From Haemaphysalis longicornis (Eukaryota; Arthropoda; Arachnida; Ixodida; Ixodidae): 64,000 nt of DNA. Where the stretch lies: positions 207,463,794 through 207,527,793 of the forward strand of contig CM023449.1 in assembly GCA_013339765.2 (NCBI GenBank), in the 5' to 3' direction. Each line of letters begins with the position of its first letter. The stretch's first letter is position 1. A program made the translations under genes and the position numbers. Below are positions 32,273 through 44,169 of the stretch, piece by piece. The notes under the pieces are model-generated. The model had not been told where the DNA came from and made no database searches. It worked only from the letters and a program-made list of their open reading frames with translations.

Positions 32273-32964
32273 TCACTTTCGCCTATATTTCCAACAATGC
32301 TGCCCATGAAAATTCATGGCGTGCTGACCGCTCCGATGACAATTTTCTCTGTGCTTGCAGGTATTTCCTGCATGGTAAACTAGCTTGACTGACGTTTTGA
32401 GGTTGACAGTTTTCTTCAGTTCTTTTTTGTCAGTGCTTTGTGCCCCTGAACGAGAACGTCTTATTGAACAGCTGAAAAACTTCTGAGAATCAGCATTAGA
32501 GCTTCCTGGGCTTTGCATCAGCGAAGGGTTATTTCTTGCGGAGCTTATCTCGCGCATTTGTCTGATGTTAGCTTTGCATTTTATACCCTTCGGTCTCCTA
32601 AAATGCAGTGAACAAAAGTCATAGACCGGTTTTCTTTTGGAAATTGCCCCTCTTGATTCCGTCTTGAAAATTAGGTGCTCTGTTTGGGTTTCGACCAAGC
32701 GAAGCGTTTTCCTTTTCCTAATTTTCCGCTTACGAGGTTTAACCAGAGCCGGTCGAACCAAAGACACCGTTTCACGGTCATCGGATCCAGGTACTGATTC
32801 GACGACGTCGGGAGGAGAAAAATCGCCTTTGTTACCTGGTTTGCACCCTCAGCTACAGCATTTTCTACTAAGTCCTCAGGTAGCAGCGTGTCCTCGTTTG
32901 TTAGCGGTGTACATCGTTCACATTTAACACGGGGTACAAGAGGCAAAGATCCATCCTCAAGACT
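32273..32964 (-). pseudogene. Uncharacterised basic reading frame, one frame break
   Basis: I do not recognise this family. Two overlapping minus frames join sensibly. The upstream part, beginning beside the right 115-bp repeat, has CERC and an acidic EDLVENAVAEG tract. After a shift near 32845 the downstream frame continues GDFSPPDVVESV, a lysine/arginine-rich segment (KPRKRKIRKRK) and a Ser/Arg/Lys-rich tail to 32273. No domain is evident; the basic cluster looks like a nuclear localisation or nucleic-acid-binding tract. It fills most of the interval between two identical 115-bp direct repeats. Candidates are a captured host exon, a gag-like protein of a short retroelement, or chance. Confidence that it was ever coding is modest. 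Confidence 0.3.
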
Positions 32965-33079
32965 CAACGTCTTCCTCCTCTTCCACCCCCTTCTTCCTTT
33001 ATGGCGCATACCCGCGTTAGGGAGATTGGCCTTGTTATGCCCGGTTCCTTCGTCATCCTGGTATCCTTTTCCTGGTATC
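32965..33079. repeat. 115-bp direct repeat, right copy
   Basis: Perfect duplicate of 31775-31889, 1190 bp away in the same orientation. It runs straight into a long GA tract. Identity without a single change implies a recent duplication, terminal repeats of a young element, or assembly duplication. Confidence 0.95.
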
Positions 33080-33083
33080 ATCA

Positions 33084-33240
<157 letters not shown>

Positions 33241-33251
33241 GGGCAGAGAAG

Positions 33252-33297
33252 CAAGATGACGAGGACTGCACTGATCAGCGCACTCCTCGTCATCTTG
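33252..33297. repeat. 46-bp near-perfect palindrome
   Basis: Arms of 23 bases, CAAGATGACGAGGACTGC... and ...CACTCCTCGTCATCTTG, meet at a TGATCA centre with no loop and only two mismatched pairs. It lies 12 bp after the GA tract. Confidence 0.9.
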
Positions 33298-34123
33298 TCT
33301 CTGTCCTTGTTTTTCTGCTATTTTGGAGCTGCATGCTACGCACGCCCATACGAGCTGAACTGGGTTCCCTTGAACTGCGCTGTTGACAGGAGTTCGTGAG
33401 TTAGTTGCACAAAGGGCATCGTCGCCACTCATCCTACGGTTGTTTACTTGTTCTGGCGGCTCGGAAAGCATAGCGTGTTTAGGAGTCAGGTCGAATCTGG
33501 CAAGTGTAACTGTCGCGCTGTCCGACGTGTCCGCAGTTCAACGAGTGAATGGCGACGCGCTAGCAGCTTCATATCCGGGTATCGCCCGCCCTCCCAACTC
33601 CCGCTCGGTGTTTCACTTTGGCCAAGGCCGCAGCGGACACCGTAATCTGGCACCTCAGCTTCCTTAGCTTCTGAAAAAAAAATTTTTGTGCCTTTTGGCA
33701 ATCTGCATGGCTACATTTTATGCGAGCTGTTGATCGTGATCATTTTGCTTGCCATATCGCCTCGCCTTCTTTCGAGGCAGGTCGTTGTTGCACCAGCGGA
33801 ATAAAAGCTGGATGTATGCTAAATAATTCAGACGGTATTTTAAAGCAGCGTTACCTCAACAAAATTATCATGAAATTAGGCAAGACGCCAAATTATCGAA
33901 GTTTTATGGCGAACTTATCCTCAGGAATAAACTGTCGGAAGGACGTACGTAGAAAAAAAACGGTAAAAACAAAGCATCATGTGCACAGTCTGTTATGTTC
34001 TTTAATAAAGAAGTTGCTTTTTGTCAAGTGCAATAATGTCGCTTCCTCGGGCACCAAATTCAATTGCGCTAAAACTTGTGCAAAAACGATTTCCTTGTAT
34101 CAGTGGTCCAGTTTCGTGTCATC
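33298..34123. other. No gene recognised; one 140-aa orphan frame
   Basis: A plus frame at 33720-34142 is lysine- and cysteine-containing (such as SLIKKLLFVKCNN) without a known domain. It runs into the terminal repeat of the MITE at 34126, so at least its end is not native coding sequence. Confidence 0.4.
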
Positions 34124-34125
34124 TA

Positions 34126-34296
34126 CAGTAGAACCTCGTTGATACGTTAGAAAAAAGCGCTAGGGAGCAACGTACTGTCCAGGAAAGCGTGCTATCCGGA
34201 AAGATACGTACTATGGGGTATTTTTAGTACCCACAGTTGACAGCGTAGTAACCGGGAAATCGTATGAACCGAGAACGTATCAACGGGGTTGTACTG
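34126..34296. mobile_element. 171-bp pogo-like MITE
   Basis: CAGTAGAACCTCGTTGATACG and CGTATCAACGGGGTTGTACTG are terminal inverted repeats flanked by TA on each side (34124-34125, 34297-34298). The ends resemble those of the 610-bp element at 13958 (CAGTTGAACC...), so both likely used a related pogo/Tigger transposase. Confidence 0.85.
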
Positions 34297-34316
34297 TATA
34301 TAGTTCCAATCGCTTA

Positions 34317-36172
34317 AAGGGGCCATGAAGACACAACACCACTTTGTTTAATTGGAAAGAAATAAGCCTGAGTACTTCTCTCAGCTCCATTGTAGCCACG
34401 ACAGACGTTTTCCGAAGACCGAAAAAGCGCAAGAAGTATTGCCAAACAAATCTTGCGCTCCAGTGACGTGTTATGGGCAGGAGCGACGTCATATTAGGCA
34501 GCACTGAAAGCATAACTTTCAGTGGGCTGACTGCGCATCAGCATTCAAGTGGTGCGATGAAACGGAACTGCAGCCCCCACTACAATAATCCAGTCATGTG
34601 CATCAGCGATGGGTTAGTTCGGCGGCCGCCATCGCACAAACAAGATTCTGTGACGTCACCGAAAAGTTGCCTGAAAGTGAGTCGCCACTGCTTCACACGT
34701 TTTGTTTAACGCAGTGTCTACAGTGCCGTCCGACGGCGCTGCAAGCGTATGCTCCCGTGCCGTCCGGCCGGCCGGCCAGTCCGGCTGGTCTGGCGCGTGA
34801 GCGGTGGAGCTTTCAGAACACGGCCAGCACCGCGCCTTCGAGCTTCAGTCGCCTAAAGGTACCTATACGGAAGAAGAGAAGTCCATATGACGCACTAGCC
34901 AGCTCAAGATCAGACGCTCGCGGGTGGTTATATGACGTTGTGTTAATGTATCCCTGTCAGCAAGCGAGCCGAAACCAAGGTTCAATGTGTGCTCACCTAG
35001 TGACTCGGGCACGTCGGGCGCGCGACGCGTGTCGCGCGATGAGGCGGTGTTGGCACTTGCGACGAGAGCTGTTACCAGACCTGTACGACTTCCTTGGTGC
35101 TTCAACCATTTGCAGTCCAAAAAAATTATGTTACATGGACGCGACAAAGACAGGTAGAAATCACTCTGGAATAGTACCGGAATGGTATGCCGAAAGCATT
35201 GCGGGTTGCAAGAAGAGTCGAAAATAACGAACTCAAGCAAACACTTTTTAACATCTTATATTGCAGTAAGAAATATACACGTTTGCTTTCACGCCGTAAC
35301 ATCTGTCATCCAGACCGCAAAGTTCACTTTTTTTCACAGATGCAGTAGTTCTTGCACCTTTGAACTACATGTTGAAACCTTATATATGGGTGTCTACTCC
35401 TAGCCGACAGAGGTACGACAAGGATGCAAGTCAGCCTACCGTCCCGCTATGCCCCCCAGCTATGACTTGCTTTGACAAGTCAAAGTAGTTTCTGCGCACT
35501 GATGAGTCCCACTTCGTTCGTATATTAGTACATGTGTTCGCTGAAGCAACTGACGAAAGGGCTGGTGAGCGCGGGACGCTGCTTGCCAGCCCAGCGAGCC
35601 CGCTTTGGCGGGCCGGGCCCACTTTGACAGGGAGGCGGCTCGCCACCGTTTGGCATCGCAGGTGCAAACAAACGTTTCGTTACCGGCTACGCCAGGTGTC
35701 TCTGCAGCCGTAATTTACTATCCGGTTTTGCGATGTGGTCGCGCGACGGCCGACGAGGGACGAGCGATCGGTGCCGCCGTAGAAAGCGACGAAAAGCGAA
35801 GGCCGCCTCATTGCTTTGCGACGTGACACATTGCATCTTGGTTTCGGCTCGCTTGCTCGCAGGGATACATTAACACAACGGCCTGAGCACTCGCGAGCGT
35901 CCGATGTTGAGCTGGCTGCTGCGTCATAAGGAACTTCTTTCTTTCGTGCTGGCCGTTAGTGCTGAGAGCTCCGTACAAGCCACTCAAGCGCCGGACCGGC
36001 CGGACGGCACGGGAGCATACGCTTGCAGCGCCCTCGGACGGCACTCTAGACACTGCGTTTATCGCATATGTCCATGATTTGTTCGAAGTCTGCGATAAAA
36101 TTGGTGATATTGTTATCGAGACAAAGCAGTCTTCCTAATGAACCAAACTTGTATGTTGTCTTCATGGCCCCT
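34317..36172 (+). mobile_element. MITE family A, composite copy with nested element
   Basis: Left end AAGGGGCCATGAAGACA and right end TGTCTTCATGGCCCCTT are exact terminal inverted repeats. Internal sequence contains several GTGACGTCA/GACGTCA motifs and GCATTCAAGTG. Removing the nested 34711-36056 element leaves about 510 bp, matching the uninterrupted copy at 19014-19397. No coding capacity; superfamily not assigned, since flanking TTA/TTAA copies are inexact. Confidence 0.85.
34711..36056. mobile_element. 1.35-kb long-inverted-repeat element nested in MITE A
   Basis: Starts GCAGTGTCTACAGTGCCGTC and ends in the complement (GGCACTCTAGACACTGC). Inverted similarity extends about 250 bp inward, including AAGCGTATGCTCCCGTGCCG, CAGCTCAACATCGGACGCTC-like sequence and GTTGTGTTAATGTATCCCTG. 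Flanks GTTTAAC and GTTTATC suggest an imperfect 7-bp target duplication. The GC-rich centre has no supportable gene. Confidence 0.8.
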
Positions 36173-36260
36173 TTAGGTGGCATAACACTGAATATTGCCG
36201 CAAACCATGCATTGGGTTTGTTTATTTATCTTTTGGTTTTACCGCCCGGCCACGCCGGGC

Positions 36261-36608
36261 TGTGTTTTCTGTGTGCCAAGTGAGGCGCGTGTTCATTATT
36301 TTGCATGCCGCACCCGTTATCTCTTTTGATAGGGAGAGTGTTTCGAAGTAACGTCACCAGCAGAATAAACTTCTTTCATCTGCAGTGTTCTCGACGTAAT
36401 TCGACGGTTCGAGAAACACCCGCGCCAAAAGATAAATACCCGCAGAGCAGACGCCGCGGTATTCGATTCGCCGACACTAGTCTGCGCACGTCCCTTTGTT
36501 GACTGGTGTTTCGCCGCCTGTGTATTCGTTTAGTTAGGGGAGCACAAGTTCGCTCCAATAAACTTGTTTCGCCTTCAAGTCAACTGCGTCGTCTTTGGCT
36601 ACGTGACA
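36261..36608 (+). mobile_element. Candidate solo LTR
   Basis: Sequence from about 36261 has LTR-like order: a TATA-like GATAAATACC near 36432, then an AATAAAC polyadenylation signal near 36558 and an end in CGTGACA. No target duplication or second copy is present, and the 5' boundary is a guess. It could instead be a promoter-like unique region. Confidence 0.35.
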
Positions 36609-36849
36609 ATATTCGGAACACGGGTTTACTCAAATTAAAAGAAATAATTTAGTATCTATCTCTTATTTGTATTCCGGAAGACATTTCTTTCTTCTGCGTT
36701 TGCGGAAGTAGCTCTAAAATATCCCGTTACATCAATACTTACACCTATCTTAGTATCTGTAGTTTAGGTGCCCAATGCATGTATCGCGGAATCCGTGATC
36801 CGGACTACTTTTTGATTTAGCTCCGCCCAGCTACCGAAGAACAAGTTCT

Positions 36850-37264
36850 TTTGTCTAGTTTAAGACCACCCGATATTCCCTCGCCTCCACGGCGCTCAAG
36901 TCCGTCCCGTTTCCGGTTTTTAGCCATAGAAAATGAAGGTGAAGTTCCATACGACTTCATAATGTTACTGGCCCTACACGGTATATGGAAGGCTCGCATG
37001 GCCCGTCGGTACAATGATGTCGATGCGAGGCCAGGGAGGGAATACTTTTGTGAAAATGTCCGCTACATAGTAGAGGTGTTGAAAACCGAGCCTACTCCAC
37101 CCGAGTGGCTGACTGTTGCTGGAGAGTGTGGCGAGACTAACCACCTGCCGTTTTAAACCTTACTCACTAGCAGGTATGTGCTAGTGTTTTTTCACGTGGT
37201 GTAATTTTGTCGATGATTTGCATGTATGTATTGACCCAAACCAGGCAATAAAGAAAAAAAAAAA
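36850..37264 (+). mobile_element. Tx1/L1-like LINE 3' end (copy E4) fused to tRNA-Val
   Basis: The plus frame 36851-37156 carries RFLAIENEGEVPYD, GIWKARMARRYNDVDA and REYF, closely matching the C-terminal module of E1. After a stop at about 37156, the 3' region ends CAGGCAATAAAG plus an A-run joined directly to G1 of the tRNA at 37265; E1 ends with the similar CAGGCAATAAATAC plus A. The 5' boundary is approximate. This copy lies 33 kb from the array and on the opposite strand. Confidence 0.8.
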
Positions 37265-37337
37265 GTTTCCGTGGTGTAGCGGTTATCACGTGCGCCTCAC
37301 ACGCGCAAGGTCCCCGGTTCGATCCCGGGCGGAAATA
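37265..37337 (+). tRNA. trnV-CAC: tRNA-Val(CAC), isolated intact copy
   Basis: GTTTCCGTGGTGTAGCGG starts a full cloverleaf with anticodon loop CTCACAC and B-box GGTTCGATCCC. The 3' strand ends GGAAAT instead of GGAAAC, giving a tolerable G1:U72 pair, with discriminator A. TTTTTTTT at 37340-37347 is a strong Pol III terminator. Its 5' flank is the LINE E4 A-tail, so any upstream promoter context is foreign; internal A- and B-boxes are intact. Confidence 0.9.
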
Positions 37338-39894
37338 TGTTTTTTTTTCTTTTTTCATTCCATAGCGGTTATTGAAGCCAAAGTTACGAACTAAACAAGG
37401 AGAACCTACTCGTCCAGCTAAACAACAGCTTCCGTTTCGGGATGTGGGGTGGTTGCCATTTTGAGCGCATCGGTTGACGGCCCAACAGTGGCAGGGGCCG
37501 ACCAAAAGGCCATCAATTGGGACGGGTGCTGTCGAAGTATTTCCTTCTTTTCTTTATCGGATTAGCACTGGTGGGAGCAGTGTTGGAGAAGTCGGACATC
37601 TTGCCACGGTTTCCATTACGACGTGCGGCATGACTGTAGCTGCTTTCTGTCCAAGGTAATACAAGGAAAAGAAAGAAGGAAAGGTATGAAGATGGAAAAG
37701 AAGGAATGAAATAATGAAACAGGTGATGATTGGAGCACATGCTTAGGAAGGAAGTAAGAAAAAAAAGGAAACAAAAACAAGCTATAAAAGGAAGAACGAA
37801 GTAACAGATGAAACGAAGCACACCGTGTTCATAAATGATTCGAATCCTCATTCGATACGCTGCGCTGAACTAAAAAAAAAAACCATGTCAAATGATTCGA
37901 CACGTGTGCTGTTCAGCAAGGACCGTACACGTGTCGAAAGCGCTCTTCATTAGCTAGAACGCTCCTTACCCTCCTTTCTCCATGCTTTTTTCCAATTTCG
38001 CCCCTCCCCTCGTTCAAGCAGGAGGCACGCGAGGCCTTCTACCGCATAGGGCTGACTGGAAAGTTTACACTATAAGGTTTATATTTCAGGGCCCGCGCGC
38101 ACCTGTCTGAGTGGCGCTGGCGTACAGCCAAAGGGAGGTCAAGGGGCTTGAAGGAGGGGAGGGCGGTTCGGTCTTAAACCTCTGCCTACTGTGCTGTGAG
38201 GGTGGATAAACGGCCGCTCGATAAACCTCTCTTTCATTGAGCTGTCGGGGGTCATAAAAGGCCATACCTGGGCCCACGGCTGACGAGGTGTCAAATGATG
38301 TCCTCCAAGCTACTGATCACATACACATCGTCTCCTTTTGGCATGTCATACCTGTTAAATGAATAAAGATAATGAATTATACACCAATAAACAAGCATCC
38401 AAGGGAACTTCGGGAACGGGGAAGAGAAGGCGGTTTGTCGAGCTCTCGTTCACTACCTTGCTGGCGGGCACAAGTTCGCCCGCTAAATAAACGCCTTTAT
38501 TTAATCCACTACAGGCAACTCAAAGTGTCAGTTCATAGTTACAAACACCATTGCTGCCGCCCGCGGGGCTCAGTGTACAGCCGCAATACAAATAGTGCCT
38601 GCGAGGACGCTACGTCGATTCTTCGTACCTGCGTTATTCCACGTTTTACCTATTCACGCGTGAAGTGGCACGGAGGATGAGACGTTACTGCAAGGGTTCG
38701 CGCTGGATGTCGCGGCGACTCATTTTTCTAGTTAAAAAGGGCGCCGTGTTCGGCAGAAACAAGGACATATATCTGTTGTTTAAATAAAATCACGCACGTG
38801 TAGTCTGTTTCCGCTTTCTCGCGCAAGTTTCCAAAGTGCATGCCAAATTAACGTCATCATCACGAAATGTGCCCAAATACATTTATAAATATCTTTCCCA
38901 TTTACGTTATTCATTTGAAGTCTGTTTAAAAATCCTCCTGATTTTACCGCTGCCTAACCCACGTTTCGATTCTACCCACCTTTGCATTACCATACCTTTG
39001 AAAACTGCCTATGTCTCCCTTTTAAATTATTAATACAGAATTGCGCTTTCACTTTGAAGGTACATGCGAGGCCAAATATCACGCATGTAATAGGTAGTCC
39101 ATAAAAGCAACATACATTTTTGTGTTGAGGAAAAACGTAGCATTTATTAATTTGCTTGACTCTATTTCGGCTCCAAATGACGATGTTTACACCGAAAAAA
39201 AAGGGATTTTGCTACTAATTTACTTGCCGAAACTTCCCCGCATGATGTCGCTTTTAAAATACTAAGAAGAAAGTAACTTGTTAACCCCATGGTACCATTA
39301 AAGCGGCAGAATCAAAAGTGCAATTAGGTTTATTGAAGGCATGTCTTCATTTGGTGGCTTCCGGTCGCACAAACTAGTCCCGGGGGCGTCATAGGAGAAC
39401 GCGAGAAGGGGGATGGTGGGTCGCCATCCTTTCATCTGCTTCCATTATTATACAGCTTAACTCTTTGAAGTTAACTCTTTGGAATTGGAACGATTGTTAG
39501 TTTCGTGTTGCAACCTTTCAAATAAATCACTGTTTTTTGCCTTCATTTCTCTCCCGCGCAGCGTTGACTGTAGTCTCCATAAAACTCGTCTCGCCACCAT
39601 CCACAATTTCTGCATCAATTAGGGAACTACGCTATTCCGAGTGATCTGACAAGAGTTGCGTGAGTTTGGTCCTGTTCCCTTCTACACCCGTCTGCTGTGT
39701 GCTCACAAAGGGCTCCGTCATGTCTTCAGCTGGCCAAAAGATCGTCTGTTCCCGTACAAACCAATTTCTCTTTCCCCAACGATCTAAAATGGCTTTACTA
39801 TTGTACCCAACCATGAGGCAAAGGTAATTAGAAGGATAAGAATGGGGTGGAGTGCATACGGCAGACATTCTCAGATAATGAATGGTAGCCTACC
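37338..39894. other. No gene recognised
   Basis: Purine-rich GAAGGAA stretches at 37660-37800. AATAAA-type signals occur near 38360-38390. The MITE-like phrase TAAAGCGGCAGAATCAAAAG occurs at 39299 without a partner. No coding support. Confidence 0.4.
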
Positions 39895-40350
39895 ATTGTC
39901 TCTGAAGAAGAAAGTGTATGACAACTGCATCTTACCGTACTCATCTACGGGGCAGAAACTTGGAGGCTCACTAAGAGGGTTCAACTTAAATTGAGAACGA
40001 CTCAGCGGGCAATGGAGCGGAAGATGATAGGTGTAACATTAAGGGACAAGAAGAGAGCGGAGTGGGTCAGGGAACAAACGCGAGTTAAGGACATCTTAGT
40101 AGAAACTAGAAAAGAAATGGACGTGGGCAGGGCATGTAATGCGAAGGCAAGATAACCGTTGGTCATTAAGGGTAACAGAGTGGATCCCTAGAGAAGGCAA
40201 GCGTTGCAGGGGGCGGCAGAAAGCTAGATGGCAGATGAGATGAAGGAGTTTGCGGGGTTAAATTGGTCGCAGTTAGCACAGGACCGGGATAATTGGAGAG
40301 TAATGGGAGAGGCCTTTGCCCTGCAGTAGGCGTAGATAGCCTGGTGATGA
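39895..40350 (+). mobile_element. RTE-clade LINE 3' end
   Basis: Broken frames read TYGAETW-like sequence, RTTQRAMERKMIGVTLRDKK (hallmark of RTE reverse transcriptase C-termini), then W..LAQDRDNWRVMGEAFALQ and a terminal TGATGATGATTG repeat typical of RTE tails. Stops interrupt it. Severely 5'-truncated. Confidence 0.85.
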
Positions 40351-40529
40351 TGATTGTTTAGAAGGGCTGTCCGTCACCATCTTCATGTCTTCGCTCTCCC
40401 ACGTTTACGTCTACGTTCAGTAGTCACATCCGTAAAATATGTTTCAAGGACCGTATTGGGGCTTCACATGCTGGAGCATGCACCTAGGCTGTTAAGAGGC
40501 ACGCAGTATTGGGGGACTACTACGGAATT
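40351..40529. other. Short gene-free gap
   Basis: Separates the RTE tail from a SINE remnant. Nothing recognisable. Confidence 0.4.
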
Positions 40530-40665
40530 ATCTGGACTCCCCGGGCCTTGGACGTGCGCCGAAACCTCTACGCGATTGCGTTGTTGTTTTGCTTCATCAA
40601 AAAAGCGCGGCCGCCGTGGGCAAGAATCGAAACCAGGACCTCGTGCTCACCTCTACAACACATCA
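40530..40665 (-). mobile_element. Diverged Ruka-like SINE fragment
   Basis: On the minus strand it keeps GAGCACGAGGTCCTGG, a decayed B-box, then CGGCGGCCGCGCTTTTTTGATG and CGCCGAAACC-type body segments at matching spacing to the full copy at 48992. The 3' half has drifted beyond recognition. Confidence 0.65.
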
Positions 40666-43600
40666 CTTTCTTATCCCTCCAGTGATCTTAACGGCGAAAC
40701 TAAGGCTTTTATCAACCTTAACCGCATATGCAGGTGGGCGGGAGGGGGAGGGGATGCTACTGTCCTTTCTCTCATTCGACGTTTTGTGACTCGGTCTCTC
40801 TGCGATGGAGCTGGCCGTCGACTGGGGAACGTACAACGGTCATCGAAGTACCACAGCGGTGACCGCTCAAGATCAGTACCTTAGACGTACACGTATCCGT
40901 GCACAACAAGGTAGTCTTGGAAGTAAGCTTGGCAGAAGTGGTCTGAGCGCGGTTTTGTTTCGAGAGGGCAGATTTAAGTAAGGTCTTCTCTGTCCGGCCA
41001 ACGGTCCCGTTTCTGGTGTAACCGCCGTATTGATGGCGCCACCTCTGCTGCAGGTGTGATTACGTTTCCAATTTGGATTTAACGGGGTTTGATAAGCTAT
41101 CAACGGAAGTTAACCTCGTTTTCTATCCGGGCTTCTAGTACCATCGAGGATGCGACTAGATCTTCAAGCGAACGACTTAACTACGACAAGAGGAGGAGGT
41201 GGAGGCAAAACGTTTATTGAGCGAATGCGTCCTCGGCAAGCGCCGGTTAGCACAGGAAATGGTTCACGATTGGCAATCCGGGCTCCGACGGCAGCCCTAT
41301 TGGCCCTTGCTTCTCACACGCTTTATACTTTTCCTTTGAAACCTTCATCGAGGACAAAGGTCGCTCCTTTGTCCACTCCCAACTGCCCTGTCGATTCCCA
41401 ATACCTCTTATGTCAGAATGCGTGAGCAATTTAACTTCAACGGAAGCTTAGGTGCGCCGGTAATTTTTTCAAAGTTAGCGCGCATGGCCGGTTCGCTTCC
41501 TCAGCCCGGGGCCCTATTCTCGACTGCGTGAATTCGCAGTGAACTGGGAATTCGCCGGAAGCGTTCTCTGATTGGATTTGCTACAATTCAGCGGGCTGCT
41601 ACTCTATGCGCGCGCGTTGGTGTAGTGCGGTGAACTTCTGTGTTTTGCTAAAAAGCCCACTTTCTTTGAACATGTTACCACATGCGCCAGCCGCGTGGGG
41701 CCCAATCGCGGTGGCTACGCCGCGGCAGTTGCAAAATACAAAACAAACTGCTCTAGTGGAGGCATGTAGAGACGTGCATCTGCGAGCGGAGTCCAGATTT
41801 ATCTCTAATGTATGTAAATGGCTTAAAGCCATTTCTTTATTTTTTCAAGCAAATCTAAAGAAGTTCTGCGCTCCGGTGCGGGATAGGTTCTGACAGGCGA
41901 TAGTTCGGTCTCTGTAAGCACCGGCTCAGCCACGCACTTGAGCTTCCGCTAGTTTCGCAGTCCAGCGGATTTTGCACTTCTCCGTGTGGTGGCACAGCGG
42001 CGGCCGTTTTCGCACAGGGTTCTGCTATAATTCTTGCGAACCGAGCACTGTTGGTGTATGAATTACGGCCAGCGCACCCTCTTACTACATGTAGCGACAT
42101 TGCTGAACACTAAAGGCTGCCTCGAAGCGCTCACCCGCCAGGAGCTGCTGACCCGCCGTCTAAAGAACAAGAAACCACCATCCACAAACTCCAAGCAAAC
42201 GCGTTCCCACACCCCACGAGACTACACGCCTATTCTTACCCCCACACTCGGCCTCTCCCGCCTTCTCAAGGAGCCCACCTGTTTCTGTTCGAACTGCCCG
42301 CCTTCAAGATTTCCCAAGCCACAAACACTCCACCTTCTACTCCGACTTCACCCTCTTCACGTAGATTCTTCCTGCCCAAATAAAGACTGTGCTCCTCTGT
42401 CTTTCTCCTAGAGTCTTTTTTGACGCTTCATCATTCGTCGAATGAGAGTGATAGTTTGGCTTACATTTGAAGTAATTTCAGAAAAAAAAAATCGTTTGCT
42501 CTGTTGCGCTGTATGATGAGACCAAGTATTTTTATGTTTTTGGTAGTTATGACGCTGTTGGGGTCAAAATGAAGTCCCCGGGGGGAGGGAGGAGGGGGGG
42601 GGGGCTTCTGATCGATGCTTCGCTGGCAAAATGAGGAGCTAGAATTGTCAGGGGAACAGACGTTGAGGCCTGCTATACGCGCGCCTTCTTGACAACCACA
42701 TGTGCACAAGTTGTAAGGTTTGCTCTATAAGGGTGTCGCTACCGCTCAGTACCCGGAGTGTTAGTCATCCGCATAGAAGATAAAGTGAAGGCTTTCCAGC
42801 TTTTTCCGGGATGTTGAGAAGGGCGCAAATCAGCAGCAGGGGAGACTGAAGTGCGGTCGGTGTTGGTATCGCTTGCCCCGCGGAACTGCGCGAGGAATTC
42901 GCTTGACCTTGCCGAAGTTTGAAGGTCAGAGGCACGCTACCAGGTGTTTCCTGGGTTTGTACATAAAGTAGTAGGCTTCGCTTAAAAATGTACCACCACG
43001 GGATTTTAAAGCAAAGCTTTCTACTTCTACCAGCCAATCGGTTCCTTCTTGGCGTGCGGGACAAGAATCTCCTAACGCAGCTGAAGAGGTGGAGGGCAGT
43101 TTTCACTCACGGAGCACAGTGTAGATGGCGCTGTGAACACGCGCTATTACCCAGCGTTCCCTGAGAGCAGGCGGGCGCGACGGCGGGAACCATTTCGTCG
43201 GCTTTAGCGTCTGCTTTAGGTGCGGTTGTTTTGGGCCTGTTTTGGCGCAGTTTCGCGTCCACGGCGCGCTTGATTCACACGGCTTGATAACTTGTTTGAC
43301 AGCACCTCTTTGGTAACCCGGACGCGACGGAATAAAATGGTCGTACGGCAAAGATACGTTAAGGATTGGTGTGCAGGGCGGGAAAACAAAATGTAGAGAC
43401 CACGTACAGACATCTGGCCGCTAGAGAAACGCTACCAATTCGGTTGTGTTTTAAGAGGTATTGCAAAAGGCGAAAGGAGCAACTGGTTCTGATAAATAGC
43501 GATTAGAAGTGTTCCCTCAACTTTCTCGCAATTCTCAAACTTGCTACACTAACTAGTTTAAATCGGTATAAATGGGAATCACTAAGCTCACATGCCGAAT

Positions 43601-44169
43601 TGTTTCGGTGACGGCGCTTGTGTCGCGTGTTGGTGTAGCCCCGAGCTAGCATATAGGATGGCTAGGTTCTGCTGTTCCACCCTTCGAAAGGCGCTTCTCT
43701 CTGTTTTCTTTCTGCCATTTCACGGCTGGGTTACAACGACGGCGTCCGCCGCTCTAGCGCGGCCGTGGCCGACGCTGCTGCTGCGTTCGGGACGCCGCCC
43801 CCGCGCATTCCAGGTAACGGCTGGCCATATATCTGGTTTCGCTCTTTGTAGAGACACGTGTGTGAATTCAAGTGACGTCACATGGGCGATTGTTGTGGGT
43901 GTCGTTTAAAGCTTTGCTTTCAAACCACCTTCACAGCGTGGATTGGAGCCAATTTCTTTGTGTGTCTGCTCGTCCTAGCGAACACTTAGTTTTGGGCTGT
44001 GTAAAATAGCACTCTATTACCTAGAGCCTTCAATATACATACGGGTATTGGCTGGTTCGTATTCATTGTTGTCAGGTGCCCTCTTACGCACATTGCATCA
44101 CCATTGTAATCAGCAGGGATGAGGAAGAAATAATGTCACGGCGAGAGCCAGAAAGAGACCCGGGGCCTG
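40666..44169. other. No gene recognised; short repeat family
   Basis: The sequence TTTTAAAGCAAAGCTTTC near 43004, with the text that follows, recurs as TTTTAAAGCAAAGTTTTT at 58533, and its inverted form TTTAAAGCTTTGCTTTC is near 43907. A CCCCGGGGGGA/G-rich run is at 42577-42603. The plus frame 42034-42411 (125 aa, proline/threonine-rich) is followed by AATAAAGACTGTGC but matches no family I know. Confidence 0.4.

Noticed and set aside
31775..33079. Complete LTR retrotransposon defined by the 115-bp repeats
   Set aside because: No TG...CA ends, primer-binding site, protease, RT or integrase is visible and the interior is only about 1.1 kb. Left as an open finding.
34598..35227. 209-aa plus frame
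   Set aside because: It spans the boundary of a MITE and the nested inverted-repeat element, so it cannot be an ancestral gene.
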